Positions 8,720 through 17,824 of a stretch of 64,000 nucleotides of DNA are shown here, in pieces. Each line of letters opens with the position of its first letter. Position 1 is the stretch's first letter. Made by a program: the position numbers and the translations under genes. A model generated the notes under the pieces. The model saw nothing but the letters and a program-made list of their open reading frames with translations, was not told where the DNA came from and ran no database searches. This stretch comes from Sphingobacterium thalpophilum (GTDB lineage: Bacteria > Bacteroidota > Bacteroidia > Sphingobacteriales > Sphingobacteriaceae): the NCBI RefSeq assembly GCF_901482695.1, contig NZ_LR590484.1, forward strand, positions 310,001-374,000. Direction: 5' to 3'.

Positions 8720-9026
8720 AACCCTGCGATGTTCTTTTCTGAAGGACAAAGAGAATGCTCTATTAGTTCGAGCATTAATTAAATCAAGTATTTAAAACAC
8801 CATCTCGGTATTATTACGAGCATTTACCAAACTCAGACCGTTGAGGCGATGAGGATGGTACAGCACAATCATTCGGTAATTAACCTAAGGCAAAGGGCAA
8901 AAGTAAAACGAGTTGTAGGGAGCTAAACAAGTAAGGTGATTTACTATAAACTAAATTGTACGATAAGCGGTTCTTATGCTAACCGTCATTAAACAGCAAA
9001 CGGTGTTCATCAAAGAGTCATTGGAT
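8720..9026. other. Divergent intergenic region (DUF2383 / LOV kinase)
   Basis: About 300 bp that should hold promoters for both genes. No clear TAnnTTTG box or repeat was recognised. Confidence 0.4.
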
Positions 9027-10547
9027 ATGTCAAATAAAGAAAATATAAATGAAACTGTTGAAGAGGATGTGCTGCCTTTGATTTATAGCGCAGTTGACGC
9101 CAGTTCCGCCGGTATTATCATTACAGACAATCGGCTTCCCGACAACCCGATAATCTATAGCAATAAAGCTTTCGAGCGCCTTACAGGATATGGTTACGAC
9201 GACATCGTAGGGCACAACTGTCGCTTTTTACAGTCTGCAGACCGAGAGCAGCCTGCCCGTGCGATAATAGCTGAAGCCATAAGAAATGGGGAAAATCTGA
9301 CTATAGAAATTAAAAATTACCGCAAAGATGGCCAACTTTTCTGGAACGAGCTTTCTATAGCGCCAATCAAAAATGATCAGGGGGAAGTGACGCATTTTAT
9401 AGGTGTTCAAAATGACATTACCCGTCGGAAACAGGCCGAGGAAAAACTTGAACTTGAGCGGCAGCAAACGGAAGAAAAAATTAAACAGCGTACGGAAAGC
9501 CTTAGACAAAACGAAGAATATTTAGAAAGCGTTATTCAGACCATCCGTGAGAGTCTTGTCGTTCTTGACCCGAATTTACGTGTATTGACGGTCAATGCGT
9601 CCTTTCTAAGAACATTTAAAGTGAGTGCTACCGAAACTATTGGAAAACTGCTTTTTGACCTCGGAAATAGACAGTGGGATATTGACGATCTGCGCCAGTT
9701 GCTCGAAACAATTCTGCCGACCAACAATCCGGTACTGGATTTCGAAGTAGAACACGACTTTCCTCATATCGGCAGAAAAACCATGCTTTTAAATGCGCAT
9801 CGTGTTGAGCTCGAAGGGCAGTATAAAGACCGGATCCTGTTGGCGATTGATGACATTACAGAGCGCCGCTCAATCGAGAAAAGAAAGGACGATTTTCTAT
9901 CCATAGCAAGCCATGAATTGAAAACACCACTAACGGCTCTCAAAGGTTATATACAGATGGTTAAAAAATTCCTACCTCAGGATAATGGAAAGCTTGCAGA
10001 AATAATCCAAAAATCCGATATTCAGATCGAACGGCTCAATAAGCTTATGATAGAGCTATTGGAGGTGTCTAAAATACAATCTGGAAAGCTCGACGTACAC
10101 CATAAAAAGTTTGATTTTTCAAAAATGGTTCAAGAAGCCATCGAACAGCTACAGTTTAACACGGACCAGCATCAGATTTTTCTAACAGCTGCCCATAATA
10201 TCATATATAATGGCGACGAAACCAAACTGAATCAGGTCGTTGCAAACTTAATTTCAAATGCGATTAAATATTCACCGCAGGCGGACCGCGTTGATGTACA
10301 TTTAACCGAGGTGAACGGCCATATTAAATTTTCGGTCACAGATTACGGTTTAGGTATCGCCAGCGAGGACCAAAAAAAGATCTTCGAACGATTTTATCGT
10401 GTCAGCGACATCAAGCAAAAAATAGCAGGAATGGGCATCGGCCTATATATTTGCCAAGAAATTATAAAACAGCATCACGGAGAACTATGGGTCGACAGTA
10501 AAGTAGGTCAGGGGTCGACATTTAGTTTTATTCTCCCAAACACTTAA
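9027..10547 (+). CDS. LOV-domain (blue-light) sensor histidine kinase
   Basis: A 506-residue cytoplasmic kinase from the ATG at 9027; an in-frame ATG at 8976 is possible. Residues about 20-140 are a LOV domain with the photoactive motif HNCRFLQ. C65 is the flavin adduct cysteine, R66 and Q69 flank it, and the FMN-contacting N97, N107 and Q128 are also present. A short coiled linker leads to a second PAS (about 165-280), then HisKA with H296 (ASHELKTPL) and a HATPase_c with the N box (NLISNAIKYSP), DYGLGI and GMGIGLYI. No membrane segment is seen. It should autophosphorylate under control of blue light and pass phosphate to the receiver encoded 7 bp downstream. Confidence 0.92.
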   Translation: MSNKENINETVEEDVLPLIYSAVDASSAGIIITDNRLPDNPIIYSNKAFERLTGYGYDDIVGHNCRFLQSADREQPARAIIAEAIRNGENLTIEIKNYRKDGQLFWNELSIAPIKNDQGEVTHFIGVQNDITRRKQAEEKLELERQQTEEKIKQRTESLRQNEEYLESVIQTIRESLVVLDPNLRVLTVNASFLRTFKVSATETIGKLLFDLGNRQWDIDDLRQLLETILPTNNPVLDFEVEHDFPHIGRKTMLLNAHRVELEGQYKDRILLAIDDITERRSIEKRKDDFLSIASHELKTPLTALKGYIQMVKKFLPQDNGKLAEIIQKSDIQIERLNKLMIELLEVSKIQSGKLDVHHKKFDFSKMVQEAIEQLQFNTDQHQIFLTAAHNIIYNGDETKLNQVVANLISNAIKYSPQADRVDVHLTEVNGHIKFSVTDYGLGIASEDQKKIFERFYRVSDIKQKIAGMGIGLYICQEIIKQHHGELWVDSKVGQGSTFSFILPNT

Positions 10548-10554
10548 AAATTAT

Positions 10555-10923
10555 ATGAATCAAAAGAAAATATTCATCTGCGATGATGATAAAGGTATTA
10601 CGGATATGCTCGAATTAGTGTTAGAATATTATGGTTTTGCCCCAATTGTGGAAACCGATAGCGTCAATGCCTTTGAGAAAATACGTGAATCGAAACCCGA
10701 CCTGATCATAGTCGACCTATGGATGCCCATTATTTCGGGAGATCAGTTGATCAGAAAAATCCGAAACAGTGACGAATTAAAAAATATTTTTATACTCTGT
10801 ATATCGGCTAGCCGTGATGGTGAGGAAGTTGCTTCCGGAGCAGGAGCTGACCTATTCCTTCCCAAACCTTTTGATATGGATGAACTAATCACTATCATTA
10901 AACAGGCTATACCAGAACAATAA
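10555..10923 (+). CDS. Single-domain response regulator paired with the LOV kinase
   Basis: A 122-residue receiver with no output domain: acidic residues DDD at 10-12, phospho-acceptor D54 (IIVDLWMP), SAS switch residues and the conserved lysine in LFLPKPFD. It begins 7 bp after the stop of the LOV kinase, so the two are almost certainly co-transcribed and partners. Like the receiver at 7789-8157 it must act through protein contacts or pass phosphate on. Confidence 0.9.
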   Translation: MNQKKIFICDDDKGITDMLELVLEYYGFAPIVETDSVNAFEKIRESKPDLIIVDLWMPIISGDQLIRKIRNSDELKNIFILCISASRDGEEVASGAGADLFLPKPFDMDELITIIKQAIPEQ

Positions 10924-10976
10924 GGTTTATCTGTGATGTGCTACCAACAGAATAGAAAAGTATTATTAATCAAAAA

Positions 10977-11348
10977 TCACATCTCCTCACTTTTATTATA
11001 CAGGGTGCTTCTATACGTAATGCCCCACTTTGCGATCTCTTCAATAATCGGCCCCAGTGTTTTTCCACATTCAGTCAGCTCATACTCGACAGTGAGCGGC
11101 TTTGTATGTAATACAGTCCTTCTAATCAGATGATTCATTTCCAAGTCCTGCAGCTCCTTTGACAACATCTTGGCGCCGATCCCCTCCACTTCGCGCAACA
11201 ATTCCATAAACCGCAGCTTGTCGACCAACATCAGTGTGCCGATAATATGGAACTTCCATTTGCCTGCTAAGATTTCCATCGCATCCTTTATCGCCAGCAC
11301 CCTTGTTTTACACACATCAGAGGTACTTAGGCTCGCCTCTTTTTTCAT
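10977..11348 (-). CDS. HxlR family transcriptional regulator
   Basis: The 123-residue winged-helix protein has the HxlR signature. It reads CKTRVLAIKDAMEILAGKWK at the start (Cys13 is the usual redox or electrophile-sensing position), FMELLREVEGIGAKMLSKEL as recognition segment and TVEYELTECGKTLGPI as wing. It diverges from the YceI lipoprotein gene. The region between carries two overlapping perfect palindromes (11394-11435), which are likely its operators. Confidence 0.9.
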   Translation of the reverse strand: MKKEASLSTSDVCKTRVLAIKDAMEILAGKWKFHIIGTLMLVDKLRFMELLREVEGIGAKMLSKELQDLEMNHLIRRTVLHTKPLTVEYELTECGKTLGPIIEEIAKWGITYRSTLYNKSEEM

Positions 11349-11393
11349 ACGCTTTGATCTATTTTCTACAAAAATACTGAATTGAAGAGTTTT

Positions 11394-11435
11394 AAACTAC
11401 TTTCCAAAAGGAAAGTAGTTTCCTTAAGGAAACTA
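11394..11435. promoter_or_regulatory. Tandem overlapping palindromes, probable HxlR operator
   Basis: Palindrome 1 (11394-11421) is a perfect inverted repeat of AAACTACTTTCC with an AAAA centre. Palindrome 2 (11416-11435) is the perfect 20-mer TAGTTTCCTTAAGGAAACTA. They share the half-site GTAGTTT. They lie 27-68 bp upstream of a -7 box for YceI and 46 bp upstream of the HxlR start, so one site set can control both directions. Confidence 0.75.
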
Positions 11436-11461
11436 ATACCTAAAATAAACTATCTATAAGT

Positions 11462-11469
11462 TACCTTTG
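11462..11469 (+). promoter_or_regulatory. Bacteroidota -7 box for YceI
   Basis: TACCTTTG matches TAnnTTTG. The palindromic operator ends 26 bp upstream, over or next to the expected -33 region. Confidence 0.5.
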
Positions 11470-11566
11470 TGTCGACACATTACAAAGAGATGAAATTGGC
11501 ATGATTGATGCCCGTCGATACGCAGACAACAAAACGATAAAAACACATAAAAATAAAACGACAAAG

Positions 11567-12250
11567 ATGAAAAAACAATTAATCTCAGGTTTAGCTGTTA
11601 TCCTTCTTTTGGCCTCCTGCCAGAACACAAACGGCGATAAAGCAACTACAACAACGGCGCAGGAAGTAACCGAGCAAAAAGGACAGACCTATACCGTAGA
11701 AGCGGACAAAAGTAGTTTGAAATGGACAGGTTATCATAAAGGGGGCTTAAATCCTCGCTATGGAATCTTAAAAAGCGAAGGAACCCTTTCTGCAGAAAAC
11801 AATCAGATTACTGGCGGTACCTTCACAATCGACGTCAACTCCATCCTTACCGATACGGCTTCAGTAGATCCTACAACAGCCGGCGGTAAAAAATCGACCG
11901 ATCTGGATGCTCACTTAAAGAGCGCAGACTTCTTCGATACCGCTAAATACCCTACAGCAAAATTTGAAATTACCAAAGTCGCCCCATTTGACGCTACAAA
12001 AGAAAAAAGCGTTGTGGCTGATGCAACAAATACGGTTAGTGGTAATCTAACGATCAAAGACAAAACAGTAAACGTTACCTTCCCTGCCAAAATCACTTTC
12101 AATGGTGACGAAGTAAATTTCTATTCGAAATTTACTATTCAGAGACAAGACTGGGGACTTACTTATGGTACCGAAGGTAATCCGCAAGACTGGATGATCG
12201 CCCAGAATGTGGATATCGAACTTAATGTTGTTGCAAAATCAAGCAAATAA
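11567..12250 (+). CDS. YceI family lipoprotein
   Basis: A 227-residue protein from the ATG at 11567, chosen because it starts the lipoprotein signal (MKKQLISGLAVILLLASC, Cys18); the open frame runs 22 codons further upstream. After a Thr/Gln-rich linker, residues about 42-225 form the YceI lipocalin-like beta-barrel (SSLKWTGYHKGGLNPRYGIL, then SADFFDTAKYPTAKFEITKV). The barrel binds isoprenoid-like lipids such as polyprenols or quinones. It is divergent from an HxlR regulator and likely controlled by the palindromes at 11394-11435, perhaps in answer to quinone or electrophile stress. Confidence 0.9.
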   Translation: MKKQLISGLAVILLLASCQNTNGDKATTTTAQEVTEQKGQTYTVEADKSSLKWTGYHKGGLNPRYGILKSEGTLSAENNQITGGTFTIDVNSILTDTASVDPTTAGGKKSTDLDAHLKSADFFDTAKYPTAKFEITKVAPFDATKEKSVVADATNTVSGNLTIKDKTVNVTFPAKITFNGDEVNFYSKFTIQRQDWGLTYGTEGNPQDWMIAQNVDIELNVVAKSSK

Positions 12251-12288
12251 AGCACCCGTAACCAGGTAATAATTATTCGATTAATACG

Positions 12289-12323
12289 AATAAGTAGGCT
12301 TCAAGGAGCCTACTTATTTTTTT
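12289..12323. terminator. Bidirectional terminator, YceI / TPR regulator
   Basis: A 12-bp perfect stem AATAAGTAGGCT / AGCCTACTTATT with a 6-nt loop, followed by a T-run on the plus strand. It sits at the ends of two convergent genes. Confidence 0.8.
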
Positions 12324-14055
12324 ATCCCTTCTTCGCCTCGACTTCCATTTTTTTCTTTAGCCGCTGTTTCGCTTTTTTAATAGCCTCGGCTGAAACACAC
12401 AAGAGCTCACTCATACTTGAGTTGTTCAAACCCAGCTTTTGAAGCGCAAGTATGCGTAAGTCATTATCTGTTATTCGTGGATAGGTCTCCTTCATTTGTG
12501 TTAAATATCTCGGGTAGACCTTATCAAATACATGTTTAAATTTAAGCCACCGTTCGTCAGTCATAATATGCGACTGAAGCATATTGCTCAAGGTATCTGA
12601 TATTTGAGCAATATATTCCGGATCACGTTGTGACGCGATTTCAATTTCCTGTCTTAGCTGCTGGATGAGGGTATCATTCTTTTTGATAGTTTCGGTAAAC
12701 TCTTCCAAGGAATTTCTCAAAATGCTAAGCTCCTGATCGACCAACTGTTTTTCGTAAGTTAGAGTTAGCCTATCCTTCTCCACAATAGCATGCTGCATCT
12801 TTATTTTCGTCTTTGATCTGTTAATAAGTAGCAGAACAATTACGAACATCAGTAACAGAAAAACGGCAAGAAATTGATAAATACGTTTTGTCTGTAACCT
12901 TTTTTCTTCCGTATCCCGAATCGCCCGGTCATAACGTTCTGTCTCCCGCTGCCAAATAGCTTTCTGGATCGCCTTATCATTTATTCGTGTTTCCAAGGAG
13001 TCTTTCAATAAGAGATATAAACGCAGTTGCTTAAGTTCTTCAGTCTGCTGCCCCAGTCCACGGGCAATATCTGAGCGTAATTTGGCCACGTCCATTCTGT
13101 ACTGCAGGTAGTAGGGTTTTTCTTCCAACAACTGTGCCCCGGCAGCAACATACTTCTGGGCCAATTGCCACTCGCTGAGTACAACATACCACCTTGCCAA
13201 ATTTAAATTTGCGCGCATGGCATCCTTACTTTCATTATAACGGGTGGAAAGATCGATATTCTGTTCCATTAATGCAATGGCCTTTAGCCTGTCACCGGCT
13301 TTCCAAGCCTGCTCACCCAGATTTCCTGAAATTATTCCAATCCATACTGAATCTTTGGCCAGTCTTGCTTCCTGCATCGCTTTCTTAAAGTAGCTTCGCG
13401 CCTGATCGTTGATTGAGTCCTTCGCAAGATAAACAGCTATAGCGTTAATCAAATCGATACGCGGCCTTGATGCAGCTTTCGAAAAAGGGAGCGCGTCCTT
13501 TAAATACTGCACTGCACTCCGCTGATCCCCGATATAGCTATAAAAATTTGCTATAAACTGATAATGTTTTACCACCAAAGGTAGGTTATGGATATTGATC
13601 TTAGCTTTTAAATCATTAGCCCGCAAAAAAAAAGGGAACGCTTCCTTTACTTTTCTATAGACATAATTATAATAACCCTGCCGAACATACCCCAGCATTT
13701 GCAACTCTGTCTGCTCAGACCCATGCAGCAATTGTTCCGCCAAACGATAACAAGCATCCGAAGCAGGATTAACATCGTCAAACGCAATTGAATATCCGTC
13801 AGCCATACGCATATAATAGGCCCATTTCAACCGCACATCAGCTTCGCTGATTGCCAGTGCTAAAATGGGCTCCCATGCCTTTCTTAATCGCGCGGTATCT
13901 GTTCCAAAATTTACGGGTAACTGCAGCACAGCTTCTAATCGCCGAACGGGCGCTTCGATCTGTTTAATCTGAGAAACAGACTGCCCTACGGCAATACAGC
14001 TGCTGACCACAGAAAGAATCAGGAACACGAGGCTATGTATTACATAAATTTTCAT
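12322..14055 (-). CDS. TPR protein with membrane helix and LuxR-like HTH
   Basis: A 577-residue protein from the ATG at 14055, which begins a signal peptide (MKIYVIHSLVFLILSVVSSC); the open frame extends 12 codons further. It has periplasmic tetratricopeptide-like helical repeats (about residues 30-370), one membrane helix near 400 (RIYQFLAVFLLLMFVIVLLL), a cytoplasmic coiled coil (about 420-480) and a C-terminal LuxR-like helix-turn-helix (ITDNDLRILALQKLGLNNSS ... AEAIKKAKQRLKKKM). This one-component membrane-bound regulator design is typical of Bacteroidota. The signal and targets are unknown. It carries a -7 box at 14070-14077. Confidence 0.85.
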   Translation of the reverse strand: MKIYVIHSLVFLILSVVSSCIAVGQSVSQIKQIEAPVRRLEAVLQLPVNFGTDTARLRKAWEPILALAISEADVRLKWAYYMRMADGYSIAFDDVNPASDACYRLAEQLLHGSEQTELQMLGYVRQGYYNYVYRKVKEAFPFFLRANDLKAKINIHNLPLVVKHYQFIANFYSYIGDQRSAVQYLKDALPFSKAASRPRIDLINAIAVYLAKDSINDQARSYFKKAMQEARLAKDSVWIGIISGNLGEQAWKAGDRLKAIALMEQNIDLSTRYNESKDAMRANLNLARWYVVLSEWQLAQKYVAAGAQLLEEKPYYLQYRMDVAKLRSDIARGLGQQTEELKQLRLYLLLKDSLETRINDKAIQKAIWQRETERYDRAIRDTEEKRLQTKRIYQFLAVFLLLMFVIVLLLINRSKTKIKMQHAIVEKDRLTLTYEKQLVDQELSILRNSLEEFTETIKKNDTLIQQLRQEIEIASQRDPEYIAQISDTLSNMLQSHIMTDERWLKFKHVFDKVYPRYLTQMKETYPRITDNDLRILALQKLGLNNSSMSELLCVSAEAIKKAKQRLKKKMEVEAKKG

Positions 14056-14402
14056 CGTTAAGGTTGCTTCAAATATAAAGGACAAAAACAAACACGAAAC
14101 AAATCCCTACACGAGCAGAGTACTATAATCGTAAATATTTTTGTAAAGGCTAATATGACTCACTGAGCATGTATCCATACCCAGTCCTCGCCCATAAATA
14201 TAAGCATTATCCTTTTAAGAAAAACAGATATATCATTAAAATTGTATTGTATCCTTTACATCCTTGACATTATGCAGTCTATTCCCCCTCCCTTGGAAAA
14301 CGCAGTTAAACCGTACTTGTGGTCGGCGCGAGAAGCAAGTTTCTCATCGATTAGGAGGAAAATAAGCGATTTGTTACCTTAGTAAATACAACAGCCTTAA
14401 AG
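14056..14402. other. Divergent intergenic region
   Basis: Apart from the -7 box at 14070-14077 nothing is recognised; no ORF or hairpin stands out. Confidence 0.4.
14070..14077 (-). promoter_or_regulatory. Bacteroidota -7 box for the TPR/HTH regulator
   Basis: The minus strand reads TATATTTG, a perfect TAnnTTTG match, 15 bp before the ATG at 14055. This supports that start over the longer frame. Confidence 0.5.
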
Positions 14403-14972
14403 ATGTATTTGACAATTAGACCAGCAGAACAAAATGATGCGGCATCCGTGCCCAGCATCATGTTACAAGCAATGGAAGATATCGTCTTCCGGTATATACG
14501 ACAGCACAACAAAGAAGAAGCGATTCGATTTCTGACACAACTTTTTGTCGAGTCAAAGAACTTATATAGTTACGAAAATACGTTCGTAGCCGTGGATGAT
14601 GCAGGGACAGTCTTGGGGACATTGACAGGATACAACGGCGACCATTTTACCCAATTGCGTCAGCCTGTTCTGGACTTAATACAACGCCTATATGAAAACG
14701 ATCTTGTTCCTGAAGCTGAAACCACAGGACATGAATATTATATTGATTCAATTGCCGTTTCACCATTGGCCAGAGGCAAAGGAATAGGGACTGAATTATT
14801 GACGCATGCCGTCAACTATGCTCAGCGTTCCGGATATCAACAAGTGGGCCTATTAGTGGATCTGAAAAACCCCAGTGCACAGAAGCTTTATGAACGGCTG
14901 GGCTTTAAACCAGGCCATAAGACCTACCTTATGGGTGCTGCATATTACCATATGCACATTTCACTCCTTTAG
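14403..14972 (+). CDS. GNAT family N-acetyltransferase
   Basis: The 189-residue protein has a GNAT fold. The acetyl-CoA pyrophosphate-binding loop appears as VSPLARGKGIGTELLTHAV (about residues 118-136), preceded by the beta-strand YYIDSIAV and followed by NPSAQKLYERLGFKP, the standard motif B. The substrate is unknown. The gene is alone, with a 315-bp non-coding region after it. Confidence 0.9.
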   Translation: MYLTIRPAEQNDAASVPSIMLQAMEDIVFRYIRQHNKEEAIRFLTQLFVESKNLYSYENTFVAVDDAGTVLGTLTGYNGDHFTQLRQPVLDLIQRLYENDLVPEAETTGHEYYIDSIAVSPLARGKGIGTELLTHAVNYAQRSGYQQVGLLVDLKNPSAQKLYERLGFKPGHKTYLMGAAYYHMHISLL

Positions 14973-15287
14973 ATATTGTCCTACGATAACATAGGCCATA
15001 CGCTCCAAATTCCGATGGGGACAAAAGTTACAATTAAATTAAAAGTGTTGTTATATACAGCTATGCTTTTTGTATTTTTGCTCCGGAAAATTTTCGATCT
15101 AAACCAGAGCAAAAATACAATAAGGGAACTTTAGCTTATCCAAATAATGGAGTTAGATCGCAATACCCGAAAGATTGCAAAAAAAGGGAAATACAATAAA
15201 GGCATCTTTTAATTTATAAATAGTACAAGAATCCGAATAGATTGCTCACACAAGCAATTTATTCTGCTTGTAAATTTGCAAAATAAA
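14973..15287. other. Intergenic region with a long inverted repeat
   Basis: About 315 bp before the HPP gene without a coding frame. It holds the 13-bp inverted repeat at 15071-15119 and two similar copies of ATACAATAAAGG/ATACAATAAGG further down. No promoter was identified. Confidence 0.5.
15071..15119. repeat. 13-bp perfect inverted repeat with 23-bp loop
   Basis: TGTATTTTTGCTC and GAGCAAAAATACA are exact complements. No T-run follows the stem, so it looks more like an operator or RNA structure than a standard terminator. Confidence 0.6.
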
Positions 15288-15914
15288 ATGAAAAATCAAT
15301 TTCATAGACAGCTAAGGATTTATAGATATGTGATTTACCGCGAAACATTAGTTGATCCGTGGGAACATTTTTGGTCATTCGTTGGTGCTTTTGTTGGCAT
15401 ATTTATCATTGCTTTGATTCAGTCGCTCCACCTGCCCGCTCTGGAGAATATCTTTTTGATTGGATCCTTTGGAGCCTCTTCTGTTCTGGTATATGGAGCT
15501 ATACAAAGCCCGCTTGCTCAGCCCCGAAACTTGATCGGCGGGCATGTGGTTTCGGCACTTGCCGGTGTAACCGTAGCCCAAATTCTTCCAGATATTATAT
15601 GGCTCACCGCCCCTTTTGCGGTGGCTCTGTCGATTGTCTGCATGCAGCATACCCGGACATTACACCCTCCCGGTGGCGCTACAGCTTTAATCGCCGTAAG
15701 TAGCGGAACCAAGATCTCATCCATGGGCTACTGGTACGTACTGAGCCCCGTACTTTCAGGTTGCCTCATTTTATTTGTCGTGGCACTTTTGTTTAATAAT
15801 ATTACCAAAAACCGCCACTATCCTGTTAAAATGTCGCGTTTACGCAGATCAAGAAGAGAACATCTGAAAAAGAGATTTGAACGCATCAAGCAAACGGCGA
15901 GTCCATCCTCCTAA
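15288..15914 (+). CDS. HPP family membrane protein
   Basis: A 208-residue protein from the ATG at 15288; the frame opens at a TTG 12 bp earlier. It has four or five membrane helices and the family-defining motif in RTLHPPGGATALIAV (about residue 127). The cytoplasmic C-terminus is strongly basic (SRLRRSRREHLKKRFERIKQ). Plant and cyanobacterial HPP proteins have been linked to nitrite transport; in this setting the function is unknown. Confidence 0.88.
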   Translation: MKNQFHRQLRIYRYVIYRETLVDPWEHFWSFVGAFVGIFIIALIQSLHLPALENIFLIGSFGASSVLVYGAIQSPLAQPRNLIGGHVVSALAGVTVAQILPDIIWLTAPFAVALSIVCMQHTRTLHPPGGATALIAVSSGTKISSMGYWYVLSPVLSGCLILFVVALLFNNITKNRHYPVKMSRLRRSRREHLKKRFERIKQTASPSS

Positions 15915-15991
15915 CCTTTTAAAAACTGATATACCATCAAATGACAATAACGGCCAATGAGAAAGCGAAACTATTTTTCCCATCGGTAATA

Positions 15992-16396
15992 TTACGAAGC
16001 AGGCAACTTGCTCATATCCATATAAAATATTTCCCAGGTATGGCCGTCATAATCTTCTATTTTTCTTACCTGCATAAACCCATGGTCAAGCATCGGCATA
16101 GGTTCGATACCACCGGCTTTCAGTCCCTTTTCGACAATCTCATTTACGCGGGATACACTCTCTACCGATAGCGCGAATAATCCGGAAATATGATCTCTTG
16201 TGTCCGCCAGAGGTTTGTTTGTAAAGGTCCTGAATTTGTCATGCGAAAGCAGCATCACAAAGATATGCTCGCTCCAAACCATACATTTCCCATCGTTATC
16301 CGAAAATTGTGGATTATTTTCAAATCCCAACTGCGTATAAAAGTCCATTGATCTGTTGACATCGGCTACAGCGAGATTAATAAATACCTGTTTCAT
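15992..16396 (-). CDS. VOC family (glyoxalase-like) protein
   Basis: The 134-residue protein has two beta-alpha-beta-beta-beta units of the vicinal oxygen chelate fold: VFINLAVADVNRSMDFYTQL at the start, then a second half ending DHGFMQVRKIEDYDGHTWEI. The His and Glu positions resemble metal-binding VOC members, often annotated as glyoxalase or bleomycin-resistance-like proteins. No specific substrate can be named. The gene is transcribed alone. Confidence 0.87.
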   Translation of the reverse strand: MKQVFINLAVADVNRSMDFYTQLGFENNPQFSDNDGKCMVWSEHIFVMLLSHDKFRTFTNKPLADTRDHISGLFALSVESVSRVNEIVEKGLKAGGIEPMPMLDHGFMQVRKIEDYDGHTWEIFYMDMSKLPAS

Positions 16397-16499
16397 CTTT
16401 TAAAAATTTTAATTGTTACTGATACATCAAATTTGCGAATTACAGGCAAGAAAAAGCTTAGCATATGCCAAGAAGTGAAGAAAATAACTCGAATACGCA

Positions 16500-17021
16500 T
16501 CACTTGGAAAGTTCCGCCAGTTCTTCCGGGGAAAAGATATGCTCTCCCTTAAGATAGCTATTGGCATCCTTCAAATACGTATAAATAATTTTTCGAGCTT
16601 CTGGGTCGGGCAATTTCCGTAAATTTTTCACCAAAAATTGCTTATCGCGAAGCCTGTCTTTGTGATAATTGAGGAATGAAGGTGCGTGCGTCTGAACACT
16701 CCAACGAATGAAGCGCAGATCGACATTGTCTGGGTATTTTATAATAACGGACTCCAATAACTTTTTCCCTTTTTTAAATTGCCCCAACTTTGAAAAAGGG
16801 TTTCCCATGTGTTTCGCCCAAAGAATTTCATAAGCAGCTAGATAACCTTTTTCCGTCGCCGTACTTGCGGACGATTCCAGCGTTTTCAGGTTGGCTTCAC
16901 ATAGTTTTTTATTCTTTACGGCTTTTGCATAATCAGCTCGCATTTTATCTATATTAACTTGACCTATAACGCAAAGCGTACTGAATATAAAGTATGTACA
17001 AACAAGAAATCGTATAACCAT
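16500..17021 (-). CDS. Hypothetical exported protein, TPR-like
   Basis: A 173-residue protein from the ATG at 17021 (MVIRFLVCTYFIFSTLCV, signal peptide); another in-frame ATG lies at 17042. The mature part is helical with a tetratricopeptide-like unit (LGQFKKGKKLLESVIIKYPDN). I recognise no named family, though similar small exported proteins are frequent in Sphingobacteriaceae. The location is probably periplasmic. Confidence 0.65.
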   Translation of the reverse strand: MVIRFLVCTYFIFSTLCVIGQVNIDKMRADYAKAVKNKKLCEANLKTLESSASTATEKGYLAAYEILWAKHMGNPFSKLGQFKKGKKLLESVIIKYPDNVDLRFIRWSVQTHAPSFLNYHKDRLRDKQFLVKNLRKLPDPEARKIIYTYLKDANSYLKGEHIFSPEELAELSK

Positions 17022-17173
17022 GCTAAATATTTTTAAAGTCATCTATCATCCGACACCAATGCCAAAAATCGAAAGCTAAACAGCGTGGGACTTTTTGTCC
17101 AAGTTATGTAAGCTTCTTAATACGCCGATCTTTACTTTTGTTGATATAACAATGCGCACTGCTCTACAGTTTC

Positions 17174-17824
17174 TTATTTTTCATCTTTATTTCTATACCT
17201 CCCTTTCCACCGGGTCAATGAGATCAACAGCAGGCCGACAGCTAAAAAAACAAAAGTAATCACGAGGCTGTTGAGCAAAACATGTTGGATACCCAACTCT
17301 GTCACGTCTACGAAAGGATAAGGATAAAAGTCGGACAACACACCATGACTCAATGTATATAATAAATAAACCAGTGGAAATAACAGCCAATAGCAAACCA
17401 ATTTCCAATTCAAGCTACGTTTTTCAGCAAAACTCCACCAATAGAAAAAGAACAAACAGGGAATCACAACATGCAGCAACTCATCCACCAATTTCAGCAG
17501 TCCTTGTGGCTGCACCAAAAAACGCAGCACAGCATTATAAATAAGACCTACAATCACTATGTATAACGTGATGGCAGTTACCACCGCAGGGCTATCAAGA
17601 AAACGCTCCTGACGATGCTTTGGTGAGAAAACAACATAGCTACAATGTAAAGCAACCAATGCATTGCTAAGTACAGTAAAGTAACTAAAAAACCGCACGA
17701 CATATGCCGCGCCGCTTACGTTCGCCCCCCGCAAGCCCATTACAAACTGCATGATTAGTGCGAACCACGCCAACGCTCCGATAGTCGCAGCAAAAATTAA
17801 CTTTGATCGATTTCGATACAGCAT
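17174..17824 (-). CDS. Pr6Pr family membrane protein
   Basis: The 216-residue protein has six predicted membrane helices. Its first third (GALAWFALIMQFVMGLRG, then FFSYFTVLSNALVAL) matches the Pr6Pr family of six-helix proteins related to FAR-17a/AIG1. The last segment is basic (TRWKGRYRNKDEK) and cytoplasmic. The function is unknown. It is separated from the LytTR/LytS pair on the other strand by 258 bp. Confidence 0.85.
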   Translation of the reverse strand: MLYRNRSKLIFAATIGALAWFALIMQFVMGLRGANVSGAAYVVRFFSYFTVLSNALVALHCSYVVFSPKHRQERFLDSPAVVTAITLYIVIVGLIYNAVLRFLVQPQGLLKLVDELLHVVIPCLFFFYWWSFAEKRSLNWKLVCYWLLFPLVYLLYTLSHGVLSDFYPYPFVDVTELGIQHVLLNSLVITFVFLAVGLLLISLTRWKGRYRNKDEK

